DNA from: Streptomyces turgidiscabies Car8
GTDB taxonomy: Bacteria > Actinomycetota > Actinomycetes > Streptomycetales > Streptomycetaceae
Reading direction: 5' to 3'
Length of the DNA stretch: 33,261 bases
Assembly (NCBI RefSeq): GCF_000331005.1
Contig: NZ_AEJB01000342.1
Location: 1-33,261, forward strand
The notes under the pieces are model-generated. The model did not search any database, was not told where the DNA came from, and saw nothing but the letters and a program-made list of their open reading frames with translations. This document shows, one piece after another, positions 7,041 to 14,899 of the stretch (positions are counted from its first letter, which is position 1; each line of letters opens with the position of its first letter). The translations under genes and the position numbers were made by a program.

Positions 7041-8719
7041 CGGGGTACTCCCGCCCCGCCGACCAGGTCGGCGACGAAATCGGTGTCCTTCTGGAAGGGG
7101 CTGTACTTGTACTGGGTGGCGTTGCCGAGCTGGCGCCGGGACTCGGTGTACCCGGCGATGGTGTCGGGGCCGACGGTGTGGAACCGCAGCGGGCCGAGGC
7201 GTCCGCTGGTGCGCTTGCTCGCGTACTCGATGTTGACGGTGGCGAGCGCACGGTCCACGGCGTCGGACAGCCGGTGGTCCAACTCGGGGCCGGGGCGCGG
7301 CACTTCGCCGACCACGATGTAGTGCGGCGGCTCGGCCCAGCGGGGCCCGCAGAGATAGAGGCCGCCCTCCAGGCCGTACGAGGCCAGTGCCAGCTCTATC
7401 GCCTCGGTGACCTGGGCCTCGGTGATCTTCTCCCCGGTGAAGGAGTGGAAGACGCCGTCGCGGTGCACGAAACGGATCCACGGGACGCCGTCCCGGACCG
7501 CTTCGACGCGGTAGATGTCGCCGCTCCAGAGCCGGTAGAGACCGTTGCCCTGCGTCATGATCAGGTGGTAGTCGCGGCCCGCCTCGACCTCGTCGAACAG
7601 CAGCGTGTCGATGTGCTCGCCCGCGTCCAGCAGCCTGCCCAGCTCCACCTCCGCCGGCACGAACTCGAAGAACGCCTGGTTGACCGCGAGCGGCTGGCTG
7701 TCCAGGGAGTGGTCGACGGGGAGCGTCGTGACGCCCTCCGTGCCGCAGCTCATGAACGGCATCGCGCGCGCGCCGGGCATCACCGCGTCCAGCTTCGACC
7801 GGTAGAGCCCGGCGGAGGACGACAGCCAGCAGCTGTACGCGCCGAGCGAGGGCCACACGTCGCTGAGGGTGAACTCGGCCTGGTCCAGCACCGATTGCAG
7901 GTGCCGGGCGGCCGACGGATCGGGCTCCGCGTACGGTCGGCCCGCCAGCGTGCCGGCGTCCAGGTCACGGACCAGGTCGGGGCCGTGCTCGGCGATCAGG
8001 TCGCGCAGCGAGATCAGGGTGCTCGGGTTGATCGCCGACACGAACTCCAGTTGGTGGCCCACGAGATGGCGGATCCGGTGGTACATCCGTCCCGCGTGCG
8101 AGGAGGGCGCCTCCAGGCCGAACCAGGGGGCCGCCGCCCAAGGCGGGTTCCAGTCCCGGCTGTTGATCCGCGGGTGCCGGTTGCTGATCGCCTGGTACTG
8201 GACCCCGTAGAGGAAGTCGTCGACGTTCTCGTGGACGGTCTGGGTGTCCAGGGTGGCGTGCGGATGGTCGAGGATCGCGGGGTGCAGGTCCAGGTAGGTT
8301 CCCCACATCGCCTGCATGGCCGGAATCCGGTACGTCAGCAGCCAGTGCAGGGTGTACGGGACCCGCTTGGGCGCCCCGGTCGTGCCGCTCGTCTTCAGCC
8401 AGCGCAGGACCGGGCTGCACGACAGGACGCCGCCCTTGGTCCTGGTCTCGCGGTCGATCTCTGGTGCGAAGTCGTCGTAGCGCCGGACCGGGAGGACGTC
8501 CCGGAAACTCTTGGCGTCGGGTTCGACGGTGTCGTAGCCGCGCTCCTTCCAGTGGAGGGAGTCACGGCACACCTCGACGATGTCCGTGAGGACCCGTCTC
8601 TGGGCCGCCGCCGGGTCCCCGAGGTCGGCGATGAGCGCCGCGCGGGCCCGCCGGCACTCCTCCTGGAAGGGGACTCGACGTGTGTTCCAGTGCTCTTCCC
8701 AGTGCTGCGAACCGCCCAC
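7037..8719 (-). CDS. GH3-family acyl-adenylate amide ligase
   Basis: The 560-residue protein matches the GH3 (auxin-responsive promoter) family of adenylate-forming acyl-acid amido synthetases, best known from plants (JAR1-type) and present in some bacteria. Visible are the ATP-loop KTSGTTGAPKRVPYT (about residue 110), FMSCGTEG, a YHLIMTQGNGLYRLWSGD segment typical of the family, and a C-terminal FHSFTGEKITEAQV region. The reaction type is activation of a carboxylate as acyl-AMP and transfer to an amine. It heads the GH3-hydrolase-enolase-FAH unit. The start is GTG 8719, with a GAGGGAG some 11 bases upstream. A different frame open from GTG 8778 encodes about 20 residues ending LRELLKPWA just before it, so a start error or frameshift is possible. 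Confidence 0.85.
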   Translation of the reverse strand: MGGSQHWEEHWNTRRVPFQEECRRARAALIADLGDPAAAQRRVLTDIVEVCRDSLHWKERGYDTVEPDAKSFRDVLPVRRYDDFAPEIDRETRTKGGVLSCSPVLRWLKTSGTTGAPKRVPYTLHWLLTYRIPAMQAMWGTYLDLHPAILDHPHATLDTQTVHENVDDFLYGVQYQAISNRHPRINSRDWNPPWAAAPWFGLEAPSSHAGRMYHRIRHLVGHQLEFVSAINPSTLISLRDLIAEHGPDLVRDLDAGTLAGRPYAEPDPSAARHLQSVLDQAEFTLSDVWPSLGAYSCWLSSSAGLYRSKLDAVMPGARAMPFMSCGTEGVTTLPVDHSLDSQPLAVNQAFFEFVPAEVELGRLLDAGEHIDTLLFDEVEAGRDYHLIMTQGNGLYRLWSGDIYRVEAVRDGVPWIRFVHRDGVFHSFTGEKITEAQVTEAIELALASYGLEGGLYLCGPRWAEPPHYIVVGEVPRPGPELDHRLSDAVDRALATVNIEYASKRTSGRLGPLRFHTVGPDTIAGYTESRRQLGNATQYKYSPFQKDTDFVADLVGGAGVPR

Positions 8720-8798
8720 GGCTTCAGCAACTCCCTCAGCTTGTCAGCTTGTTGGCTAGTTTCGACCTGTTGTGCCACCGGGATCGCCGGTGAGGAAC

Positions 8799-8850
8799 GG
8801 GGGGCGCAGCCCCCTAAGGGGCGCGGGGAGCTGCCCGACCAGCCACGACG
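8799..8850. repeat. Streptomyces extragenic repeat, copy 2, with terminator-like hairpin
   Basis: GGGGGC-GCA-GCCCCC (8800-8814) is a 6-bp stem with a 3-base loop, followed by the same repeat core as at 4919 (8818-8844, 3 mismatches in 27). It lies in the 165-base gap after the flavin reductase stop, so it could end the upstream leftward transcript and make the GH3 unit a separate operon. The gap also holds a perfect tandem octamer TCAGCTTG x2 at 8736-8751. Confidence 0.7.
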
Positions 8851-8884
8851 TCGCCGCAGCGAACTGACGACACCTCGCGCACGG

Positions 8885-9388
8885 TTACGCCGCCAGCCCG
8901 CGGAAGCGGCCGGCGTGGAAGACCAGCGGCGCTGCCGCGCCCGACAGCGCCCCTTCCGTGGCGGAGGCGACGACCAGTTCGTGGTCGCCCGCCGGATGGA
9001 TCACGGAGATCTCGCAGTCGAGCCAGCCGAGCACACCGGCCGGGACAGGATGACCGGCCGGGGTGTACGCCCACTCCCGGCCGGAGAAACGATCCGCCCC
9101 GCGTTCGCTGAACAGCCTGCACAGCTCCGCGTGACCCTCGCCGAGGATGCTGACCGCGAACCGCCCGGCCGCCCGGACCCCCGGCCAGGTGGTCGAGGAC
9201 CGGCCCGCGCACAGGGCGACGAGCGGCGGCTCCAGCGAGACGGAGGTGAACGAGTTGACCGCCATGCCCACCGGGCCGTGTGCCGCGTTCGCGGTGACGA
9301 GCACGACGCCGGTGGGGAAGCGGCCGAGAATGTCGCGGAACGAGCGCTGGTCCAGGGGTGCGGATACCGGCGCGGTCTGTTCCAGCAT
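8885..9388 (-). CDS. Flavin reductase (HpaC/ActVB-like), partner of the LLM monooxygenase
   Basis: The 167-residue protein has the flavin-reductase fold of short-chain NAD(P)H:FMN reductases: FRDILGRFPTGVVLVTA at the N-terminus, the GMAVNSFTSVSLEPPLV flavin-binding segment, and a FAVSILGEGH segment. It supplies free reduced flavin to a separate oxygenase. It sits 86 bases downstream of the LLM monooxygenase on the same strand, the usual arrangement of two-component flavin systems. The ATG at 9388 follows GAGGGGAAGG, a good ribosome binding site. Length and motifs are normal. Confidence 0.9.
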   Translation of the reverse strand: MLEQTAPVSAPLDQRSFRDILGRFPTGVVLVTANAAHGPVGMAVNSFTSVSLEPPLVALCAGRSSTTWPGVRAAGRFAVSILGEGHAELCRLFSERGADRFSGREWAYTPAGHPVPAGVLGWLDCEISVIHPAGDHELVVASATEGALSGAAAPLVFHAGRFRGLAA

Positions 9389-9428
9389 GCGATGCCTTCC
9401 CCTCGGTCAGGACCTGGGTGACCTCGAA

Positions 9429-9468
9429 CGGCGCCCGCGACAAACGGAGTTGCTCCCCACGGGCGCCG
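9429..9468. other. Inverted repeat between the LLM monooxygenase and flavin reductase genes
   Basis: CGGCGCCCG (9429-9437) and CGGGCGCCG (9460-9468) form a perfect 9-bp stem with a 22-base loop in the 86-base intercistronic gap. On the leftward transcript it could slow transcription or mark an RNA processing site that sets the oxygenase:reductase ratio. There is no U-tract. Confidence 0.5.
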
Positions 9469-9474
9469 GCCGGA

Positions 9475-10584
9475 CTACTGGCTCCGGCGCGAGATCGCCC
9501 AGTCGACGGCCTCCTGCGGGCGGGCGGCGGCACCGTTGATCCGCGGGGCCACCTGCCGGGCGAGCAGTTCCAGACTGCGGTTGGTGTTCTCGTACGAGGT
9601 CCAGTCGGCGACGTACACCAGCAGCGAGCCGAAGCCACCGGTCGCCTCCTGGATGCGGCGGACGCCCTCCACGACGTCGTCGACCGAGCCGACCAGCGCG
9701 CCGCCCGCCTCCACCCGGGCCTCCAGCGCGGTTTCCCGGGAGGCGCCGGGCGCCAGGACGGCACGGCCGGCCGCCTTGCCGAAGTACTCGAACAGCCAGC
9801 GGTCGTAACCCTCGCGGACCTCCGCGAAGGCCTGCTCACGCGTCTCCGCGACATGCACCGGCAGAGCCACGCGCCAGTCCTCGCGGCGCAGCGTCTGCCC
9901 GTACTCGTCGGCCGCCTCCTCGGCGTGCTTCCACTGCTGGGCCAGGCCCATGTGCTCCGGGGCGCCCGGTGTCAGCAGGGCGAAGGGCAGCGCGAAGGAG
10001 GTCATGCTCAGCCCGTACCGGCCGATCAGCCGGGGACTGGTCACCGAGGTGCCCGAGGTGGCCACCGCGACCTCGATCGGACCGGGGCCGAAGCGCGGCA
10101 ACTGGAGCTTGGCGTCGACCAGTTCGTACCAGTCGGTCTTCTGCGTCACCCGTTCCTCGCCGTTGACGAGTTCGAGCAGGGTCGGCAGAGCCTCGTCGAG
10201 CCGCTTGCGCTGCTCCTTGCCGTCCAGGCCGAACATCGTGGCGTCGAACGGCACTCCCGGCCCGACGCCCAGGATGTAGCGGCCCCGGGTGAGGTGGTGC
10301 AGATGGACGGCACGGCTGGCCACGTGGAAGGGGTGGTGGCCGGAGAGCGGGACCACCCCGTGGGCCAGTCTGATCTGCCGGGTGCGCTGGCTCGCGGCGG
10401 CGATCAGGGTCTCCGGGGCGCCGACCAGGCCCCAGCCGAGCGTATGGTGCTCGCCGAACCAGGCCTCGTCGAAGTTGAGCCGGTCGGCCAGCTCGACGAG
10501 GTCGAGGTTGCGGTGGATGGCCAGATGGGGGTCCTGGCCCGTCTCGTGAACGGGCGAGAGGAAGAGACCGATACGGCTGTGCAC
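9475..10584 (-). CDS. LLM-class (luciferase-like) flavin-dependent monooxygenase
   Basis: The 369-residue protein is a bacterial luciferase-like TIM-barrel oxygenase: RIGLFLSPVH start, FDEAWFGEHH near residue 40, a RIRLAHGVVPLSGHHPFHVA-type strand, and RYILGVGPG near 105. Members use reduced FMN and oxygen for hydroxylation, Baeyer-Villiger, N-oxidation or desulfonation chemistry. With the flavin reductase just downstream it forms a two-component system. GTG 10584 follows GGAGGAAAG, a strong ribosome binding site. It lies 46 bases after the ATP-grasp gene in the leftward operon, so a tailoring oxidation of the cluster product or a precursor is likely. The exact reaction cannot be read from sequence. 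F420-dependent chemistry is an alternative, made less likely by the adjacent reductase. Confidence 0.88.
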   Translation of the reverse strand: MHSRIGLFLSPVHETGQDPHLAIHRNLDLVELADRLNFDEAWFGEHHTLGWGLVGAPETLIAAASQRTRQIRLAHGVVPLSGHHPFHVASRAVHLHHLTRGRYILGVGPGVPFDATMFGLDGKEQRKRLDEALPTLLELVNGEERVTQKTDWYELVDAKLQLPRFGPGPIEVAVATSGTSVTSPRLIGRYGLSMTSFALPFALLTPGAPEHMGLAQQWKHAEEAADEYGQTLRREDWRVALPVHVAETREQAFAEVREGYDRWLFEYFGKAAGRAVLAPGASRETALEARVEAGGALVGSVDDVVEGVRRIQEATGGFGSLLVYVADWTSYENTNRSLELLARQVAPRINGAAARPQEAVDWAISRRSQ

Positions 10585-10630
10585 TGCTTTCCTCCAGAGA
10601 GGGTGGGGGGACGCGGTGGTCAGGTTGCCG

Positions 10631-11950
10631 TCAACTCACCTGATAGACGCCGTCCTTGAGGGCGCGGGCGCGCTCGTAGTCGGCGGTGAGCAGGGTGTCG
10701 TCGGGAGAGGTCAGATAGATCCGCAGGGCGGCCGTCATCAGGTCGTTCGTGGGGCGGATGCGGGACCCGGGCTTGTACTTGACCGCGGTGACGACCGTGC
10801 TCGGCAGCGCGTCGATCGCCGCCACGGTCTCCCGGTCCACGGCCGACACGACACCGTCCAGAGCGGTGGGCGCGTTGTAGGTGTAGGCGGACTGGAGCTT
10901 GCGGTAGACCCCGCCGCCGTAGGTCCGGACGAACTCCGCCGGGCGGATGTACGCCAGTGCGGCCAGCCCCGCCTGGTTGTGGCCCAGGCACAGGTCCTGG
11001 AAGGCCGGGTTCAGATTGCCGTTGAGGCGGGTGGCGATCTCCACCAGCACCGGGCCCTCGTCCGTGACGATGACCTCAGCGTGCGTCGGTCCCCAGCGGA
11101 CGTCGAGCGCCGCGAGGACGTCGGTGACATAGGCGATCAGGGCCGGCACCGGGTCGGCGTCCGGGGCGACGAGGATGTCCCGGTTGTAGATGTTGCGGCC
11201 GGTCGGCAGCAGCGTCTTCTCGTACTCCCAGACCCCGCAAACGTACTGGTGGCCGTCGGCGCTGACGGTGTCGACGATGTACTCGGTGCCCTTGAGGTAC
11301 GACTGGACCAGCGCCTCCGCGTTGGCGTTGCCGAAGATGGTCCGGCCGGCCAGCACGCTCTCGGCGGCGGTACGCGTCTCCCCGGCGTCCTGGCACACGA
11401 ACACCGCGTCGGAGCCGGCGGAGTCCAGCGGCTTCACGACCACCGGCCAACGCCCCTGGTCCTCGGCCCACTTGACGATCAGCGAGGCGTCGTCGCTCTT
11501 GAACTGGTCCGCGCAGCGCACCCCGGCCCGGCGCAGCGCCTCGATCATCTCGTACTTGTCCCGGCGGGCCGGGGAGAGCGCGGTGCCGTTGGACTTCACC
11601 CCGAGCGCCTCACTGAGCCGGTCTGCGGCCCGCACCGACGACTCCTGGCCGGGCACCACGGCGGCCGGCGCGTGGGCGCGCAGCAGCTCGGTGAGTTCGG
11701 CCTCGTCGGTGCTCACGAGGTTGCTCTCGTACGCCGTCAGATCGGGCGCGAGCATCGTCGGGATCAGCTCGGCCGTGGTCTGCGCGTGGATCACCCGCGC
11801 GCCGAGGGCGGCGAACGCGCCGGGGTAGAAGTTGCCGGCCGAGTAGCCGTCGACGACCACGGCGACGGCCCCGGCCGCCTCGGTGCCGTCAACTGAGCTT
11901 GCGGGTACGGAGGTTGCTGTCGGGGAAGCGGGGGTCTCGGAGACGCTCAT
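10631..11950 (-). CDS. ATP-grasp carboxylate-amine ligase 1
   Basis: The 439-residue protein has a Rossmann-like N-terminal domain ending in VVPGQESSVRAADRL, then an ATP-grasp domain with WPVVVKPLDSAGSD (ATP-binding Lys), an EALVQSYLKGTEYIVD strand, a GVWEYEK segment, and the metal-binding VLVEIATRLNGN near residue 330. This type joins an amino acid or small acid to an amine through an acyl-phosphate, as in the ATP-grasp ligases of bacilysin, dapdiamide or nikkomycin biosynthesis (family knowledge). The N-terminal 25 residues are Ser/Thr/Pro-rich and probably disordered. The ATG at 11950 overlaps the aminotransferase stop as ATGA, so translation is coupled and the two enzymes may act in sequence. 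The start was placed here rather than in the longer open frame because of that overlap. Confidence 0.9.
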   Translation of the reverse strand: MSVSETPASPTATSVPASSVDGTEAAGAVAVVVDGYSAGNFYPGAFAALGARVIHAQTTAELIPTMLAPDLTAYESNLVSTDEAELTELLRAHAPAAVVPGQESSVRAADRLSEALGVKSNGTALSPARRDKYEMIEALRRAGVRCADQFKSDDASLIVKWAEDQGRWPVVVKPLDSAGSDAVFVCQDAGETRTAAESVLAGRTIFGNANAEALVQSYLKGTEYIVDTVSADGHQYVCGVWEYEKTLLPTGRNIYNRDILVAPDADPVPALIAYVTDVLAALDVRWGPTHAEVIVTDEGPVLVEIATRLNGNLNPAFQDLCLGHNQAGLAALAYIRPAEFVRTYGGGVYRKLQSAYTYNAPTALDGVVSAVDRETVAAIDALPSTVVTAVKYKPGSRIRPTNDLMTAALRIYLTSPDDTLLTADYERARALKDGVYQVS

Positions 11951-13344
11951 GCCTGTCCTTCGGGTGTTTCGGGTATCTCGCGGGGAGTTGACGCGACAAA
12001 GCGTGCCAGCCTGGCGATGCCTTCCCGAATCGCGTCTGGAGCGAGGTTGCTGAAGCCGAGCCGGATCTCGCGGTCGCCGCCGCCTTCGAGGTAGAACATG
12101 CGCATCGGCGCCCAACTCACCCCGAAATCACGGGCGGAGCGCTCCATGGCCGGCAGGTCGGCGGTGAACGGCACCTTCAGGGTCAGGAAGAAGCCACCGC
12201 GCGGGGTGTTCCAGCTGACGCCGTGGTCGCCGCCCGCGGGGAACTCCTCGGCCAGCGCGGCCAGTACCGCGTCCAGCCGCTCCAGATAGACGGCCGCCAA
12301 CTCCCGTGTCGCGGACCGGAGATCGTAGCCCTGTTCGACCAGGAAACCGCCGATCACGGCCTGCGAGAGGGTCGAGGAGCCGACGCTGTACATCGCCTTC
12401 GCCTTGGACAGGGTCTGGGCCAGCGTCCGCGTGGTGCCATCGGCGTCCGTGACCTCCTGGTCGGCGACCAGATAGCCGAGCCGGGCGCCGGGGAACGCCG
12501 ACTTCGCGAACGAGCCGAGGTACAGCACCCGGCCACGCGCGTCCAGGGACTTCAGGGTGGGCATCGACTCGCCGTCCCGCGCGAACAGCCCGTAGGGGTT
12601 GTCCTCCAGGATCAGGAAGTCCTCCTCGGCGGCGACCTCCAGCAGCCTCTCCCGTGCCGCGAGCGGCAGTACCGTCCCCGACGGGTTGGAGAAGTCCGGC
12701 ACCAGATAGAGGGCGGCCGGCCGCCTGCCCTCGGCACGCACGGCACGGGCGGCGGCACGCACCGTCTCCGGGTCGAGACCCTCGGGGCCCTCCAGGATGC
12801 CCCGTACGGGGATGTCCAGCATCCTGGCTGCGCCGAGGATGCCGACGTACGCCGGGGAGACCGACAGCAGGACGTCGTCGGGGGAGGCGAACAGGCCGCG
12901 CAGGGCGACCAGGGCGGCCTCCTGGAAGCCATGGGTGATCATGATCGCCTCGGCCGGGACGTCGATGCCCTCGTCCTGCTTCAGCATCAGGGCGACCTCG
13001 TCCTGGATCAGGCCGTTGACGGGCCCGTACTGGAACAGCAGCCGGGTGATGCGCTCTTCCGGAACGCCCTTGTCGCGCAGGTGCTTGATATAGCGCTCGG
13101 TGTAGAAGGTGAGATTGGCCAGATCATGGTTTCCGTCGTAGGGCGCTCCCGAGGAGAATGAGAGCGCGTCCGGGAAACGCAGTGCCGTCTCACTGAGGAT
13201 GCGCATGGAGTCCATGGCCGGATCGACGATTCCCGCGTGCAGGGAGTCGAGGGTGAACGACACCGGCACGCCGGGCCCCGCGCTTTCCCTTACAGCGGTG
13301 TCTGTGAATTCTGTGGATTCCGTGTTTTCGGTCGTGAGGGTCAT
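11947..13344 (-). CDS. PLP-dependent class I/II aminotransferase
   Basis: The 465-residue enzyme is a fold-type I aminotransferase of the 2-aminoadipate/MocR-domain group, without a DNA-binding domain. Visible are QYGPVNGL near residue 105, the PDFSNPSGT loop (Asn220), EDNPYGLF (Asp248, Tyr251), the PLP Lys281 in GSFAKSAFPGARLGYL, and IRLGFSN near the C-terminus. It moves an amino group between an amino acid and a keto acid, probably making or unmaking a pathway amino acid. The first 25 residues are Thr/Glu-rich with lower GC3, like a disordered leader. ATG 13344 lies one base after the YciI stop, with GAGGGAG nine bases upstream; a TTG 18 bases earlier is possible but less likely. It overlaps the ATP-grasp gene by 4 bases. 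Confidence 0.92.
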   Translation of the reverse strand: MTLTTENTESTEFTDTAVRESAGPGVPVSFTLDSLHAGIVDPAMDSMRILSETALRFPDALSFSSGAPYDGNHDLANLTFYTERYIKHLRDKGVPEERITRLLFQYGPVNGLIQDEVALMLKQDEGIDVPAEAIMITHGFQEAALVALRGLFASPDDVLLSVSPAYVGILGAARMLDIPVRGILEGPEGLDPETVRAAARAVRAEGRRPAALYLVPDFSNPSGTVLPLAARERLLEVAAEEDFLILEDNPYGLFARDGESMPTLKSLDARGRVLYLGSFAKSAFPGARLGYLVADQEVTDADGTTRTLAQTLSKAKAMYSVGSSTLSQAVIGGFLVEQGYDLRSATRELAAVYLERLDAVLAALAEEFPAGGDHGVSWNTPRGGFFLTLKVPFTADLPAMERSARDFGVSWAPMRMFYLEGGGDREIRLGFSNLAPDAIREGIARLARFVASTPREIPETPEGQA

Positions 13345-13345
13345 G

Positions 13346-13684
13346 TCAGTGGACTCCCTCAATGGCCGGAACTTCCTCTGACCGGTTTTCCGACGTGTTC
13401 AACGCGGCGATCCAACTCCCCTTTCCGGGCGCCCATTCCTGAATTCGTGTCCGGGCCACCAGGCCACCCTTGACATAGGGTTCATCGTCGAGGACGCGCT
13501 GCAGTTCCTCGCGGGACTCCACCTCGTACACGAGCAGTCCGGAGTTCTCGCCGACAAGGGGTCCGCCGAGCAGCAGGACACCGTTGTCGGCCAGCCGGTA
13601 GAGGTTCTCGGCGTGCGCCGGATGCAGGCCCTGGCGGCCGGCCCGGTCGACGTTGTACTCGAATTCGACGACAAACTTCGCCAC
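13346..13684 (-). CDS. YciI-like dimeric alpha/beta-barrel protein
   Basis: The 112-residue protein matches the YciI fold: a KFVVEFEYN strand, a GLHPAHAENLYRLADNG helix with His residues, a LLLGGPLVGENSGLLVYEV strand pair, and DDEPYVKGGLVARTRIQEW. YciI relatives include dehalogenase- and muconolactone-isomerase-like enzymes, but most have no known reaction. In a biosynthetic operon such a protein may catalyse a dehydration, isomerisation or cyclisation, which is inference. The GTG start at 13684 follows AAGGAG. It lies 81 bases after the SDR gene and one base before the aminotransferase start. The C-terminal 20 residues extend beyond the usual domain. Confidence 0.85.
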   Translation of the reverse strand: MAKFVVEFEYNVDRAGRQGLHPAHAENLYRLADNGVLLLGGPLVGENSGLLVYEVESREELQRVLDDEPYVKGGLVARTRIQEWAPGKGSWIAALNTSENRSEEVPAIEGVH

Positions 13685-13765
13685 ACCCAGCTCCTTGCAG
13701 TGAGAATCAGGCCGACGCGCGTAGCGCGATGCGCGGGGGAGGTCACGGACCCGCCCGCGAGCGGG

Positions 13766-14524
13766 TCACATGTAGAGGCCGCCGTTGATGTCGATCACGG
13801 ATCCGGTCGAGTAGCCGGCGCTCTCGGAACACAGGTGCAGCACGCTGCCGACGGCCTCGGCCACCGTGCCGTAGCGCCCCATGGGAAGCCGTCCGAGGAC
13901 GTCCTTCTTCGACTCCTCGGTACGGCGTTCGAAGGCGCCGGCGACCCGGTCCGTGGCGATCGGCCCGTGGGCGACCACGTTCGCGACCACACCGGTACCG
14001 GCCAGTTCGTACGCCAGCTGTTTGGTCATACCGATCACGGCGGCCTTCGCGCCGACGTACGCGGCGTTGTTGAAATGGCTGTATGTCCGCCCGCCTGCCG
14101 AGGCGAAGTTGACGATGCGGCCGTAACCGTCCTCGGCCATCCGGGGCGCGCAGACCTTGATCGCGATCCAGGTGCTGATCACGTTCTCCAGATGGGTCTG
14201 TTCGAAATGGCTGCGGTCGAGATCCGCGTAACCGATGACCCGGGTGTCGCCGCCGACGCCGTTCACCAGGACCGAGGGCGCGTGCCGGGCGACGATCTCC
14301 GTCAGCTGCCGCTCGGCGGCCGGGATGTCGGTGATGTCACCGACGACCGCCTCGGTCTTCGTCACATGGGCGAGTTCATCGGCGAGGCGGGTGACGGTCT
14401 CCTCGTTCCTGTCGAAGAGGACGAGTGAGTGGCCTTCCTTCGCGAGACCTCTGGCCACCTCGGAGAGAATTCCCCCGGCGGCACCGATCAGGAGCGCGGT
14501 ACGAGCAGTCACGTTGCTTTTCAC
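13766..14524 (-). CDS. Short-chain dehydrogenase/reductase, first gene of the leftward arm
   Basis: The 252-residue protein is a classical SDR: nucleotide-binding GAAGGILSEVA near residue 14 (a variant of TGxxxGIG), VLVNGVGG for the NNAG position, catalytic Ser142 (FASAGG), Tyr156 and Lys160 (YVGAK), and a C-terminal TGSVIDINGGLYM typical of 3-ketoacyl-reductase-like enzymes. It would oxidise an alcohol or reduce a ketone with NAD(P)H. Two GTG codons (14524 and 14512) could start it; neither has a strong ribosome binding site, and the first is used. The leader holds a hairpin about 20 bases upstream. As first gene of the operon with the YciI protein and aminotransferase, it may act on a hydroxy- or keto-acid precursor of an amino acid. 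Confidence 0.9.
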   Translation of the reverse strand: MKSNVTARTALLIGAAGGILSEVARGLAKEGHSLVLFDRNEETVTRLADELAHVTKTEAVVGDITDIPAAERQLTEIVARHAPSVLVNGVGGDTRVIGYADLDRSHFEQTHLENVISTWIAIKVCAPRMAEDGYGRIVNFASAGGRTYSHFNNAAYVGAKAAVIGMTKQLAYELAGTGVVANVVAHGPIATDRVAGAFERRTEESKKDVLGRLPMGRYGTVAEAVGSVLHLCSESAGYSTGSVIDINGGLYM

Positions 14525-14545
14525 CCAAACTTTACTTAAGTCGGC

Positions 14546-14568
14546 GGCCCTGAACGAGCAGGGCCCTG
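14546..14568 (-). promoter_or_regulatory. Alternative hairpins in the SDR operon leader
   Basis: GGCCCTG (14546-14552) and CAGGGCC (14559-14565) form a perfect 7-bp stem with a 6-base loop, while CAGGGCCCTG (14559-14568) is itself a palindrome. The central CAGGG can therefore pair with either flanking CCCTG. The element lies 22 bases upstream of the SDR start, suited to an operator or a leader hairpin. The function is inferred only from position. Confidence 0.4.
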
Positions 14569-14869
14569 GTGAGGGAAGCCCGGTAGAACGCCACGCCAAT
14601 CGGCCCGAATCGTCATCGGGCTGCAAGTGGCGATGGTGTGTGCTGTGTGGCAGACGTGGTGTGCGGTGTCGCAAGTACGGGTCGCGGTAACGCTCCGACG
14701 TACGCAACAAACTGGCACAGAAGGGTGGCCGCCCCCTCGGCACCTCCCAGAGGCTCACATCTGACTTCGGTCGTTGTCAACGATTTTCAGAAATTCCGTT
14801 GCCCGCTTGCCGTGACACGCGGAAACCGGAGACCCTTGCGCTCGGGCCGCACCCACCGGGTAGTGTCCT

Positions 14870-14899
14870 TTGGTCGTCCGGGCACTTCGGAAGTATGGT
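14870..14899 (+). promoter_or_regulatory. Candidate rightward promoter in the divergent region
   Basis: TTGGTC (14870-14875), an 18-base spacer and TATGGT (14894-14899) resemble a housekeeping-sigma promoter. It would start transcription near 14906, giving a leader of about 350 bases before the MFS gene. It rests on pattern reading alone. Confidence 0.35.

Noticed and set aside
7178..9421. Rightward 747-codon open frame opposite the GH3 and flavin reductase genes
   Set aside because: High GC3 on the coding strand removes stops from this antisense frame; the translation has no recognisable domain and the leftward genes have clear motifs.
11947..13344. Aminotransferase as a MocR-type transcription regulator of the cluster
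   Set aside because: The N-terminus is a short disordered stretch with no winged-helix domain.
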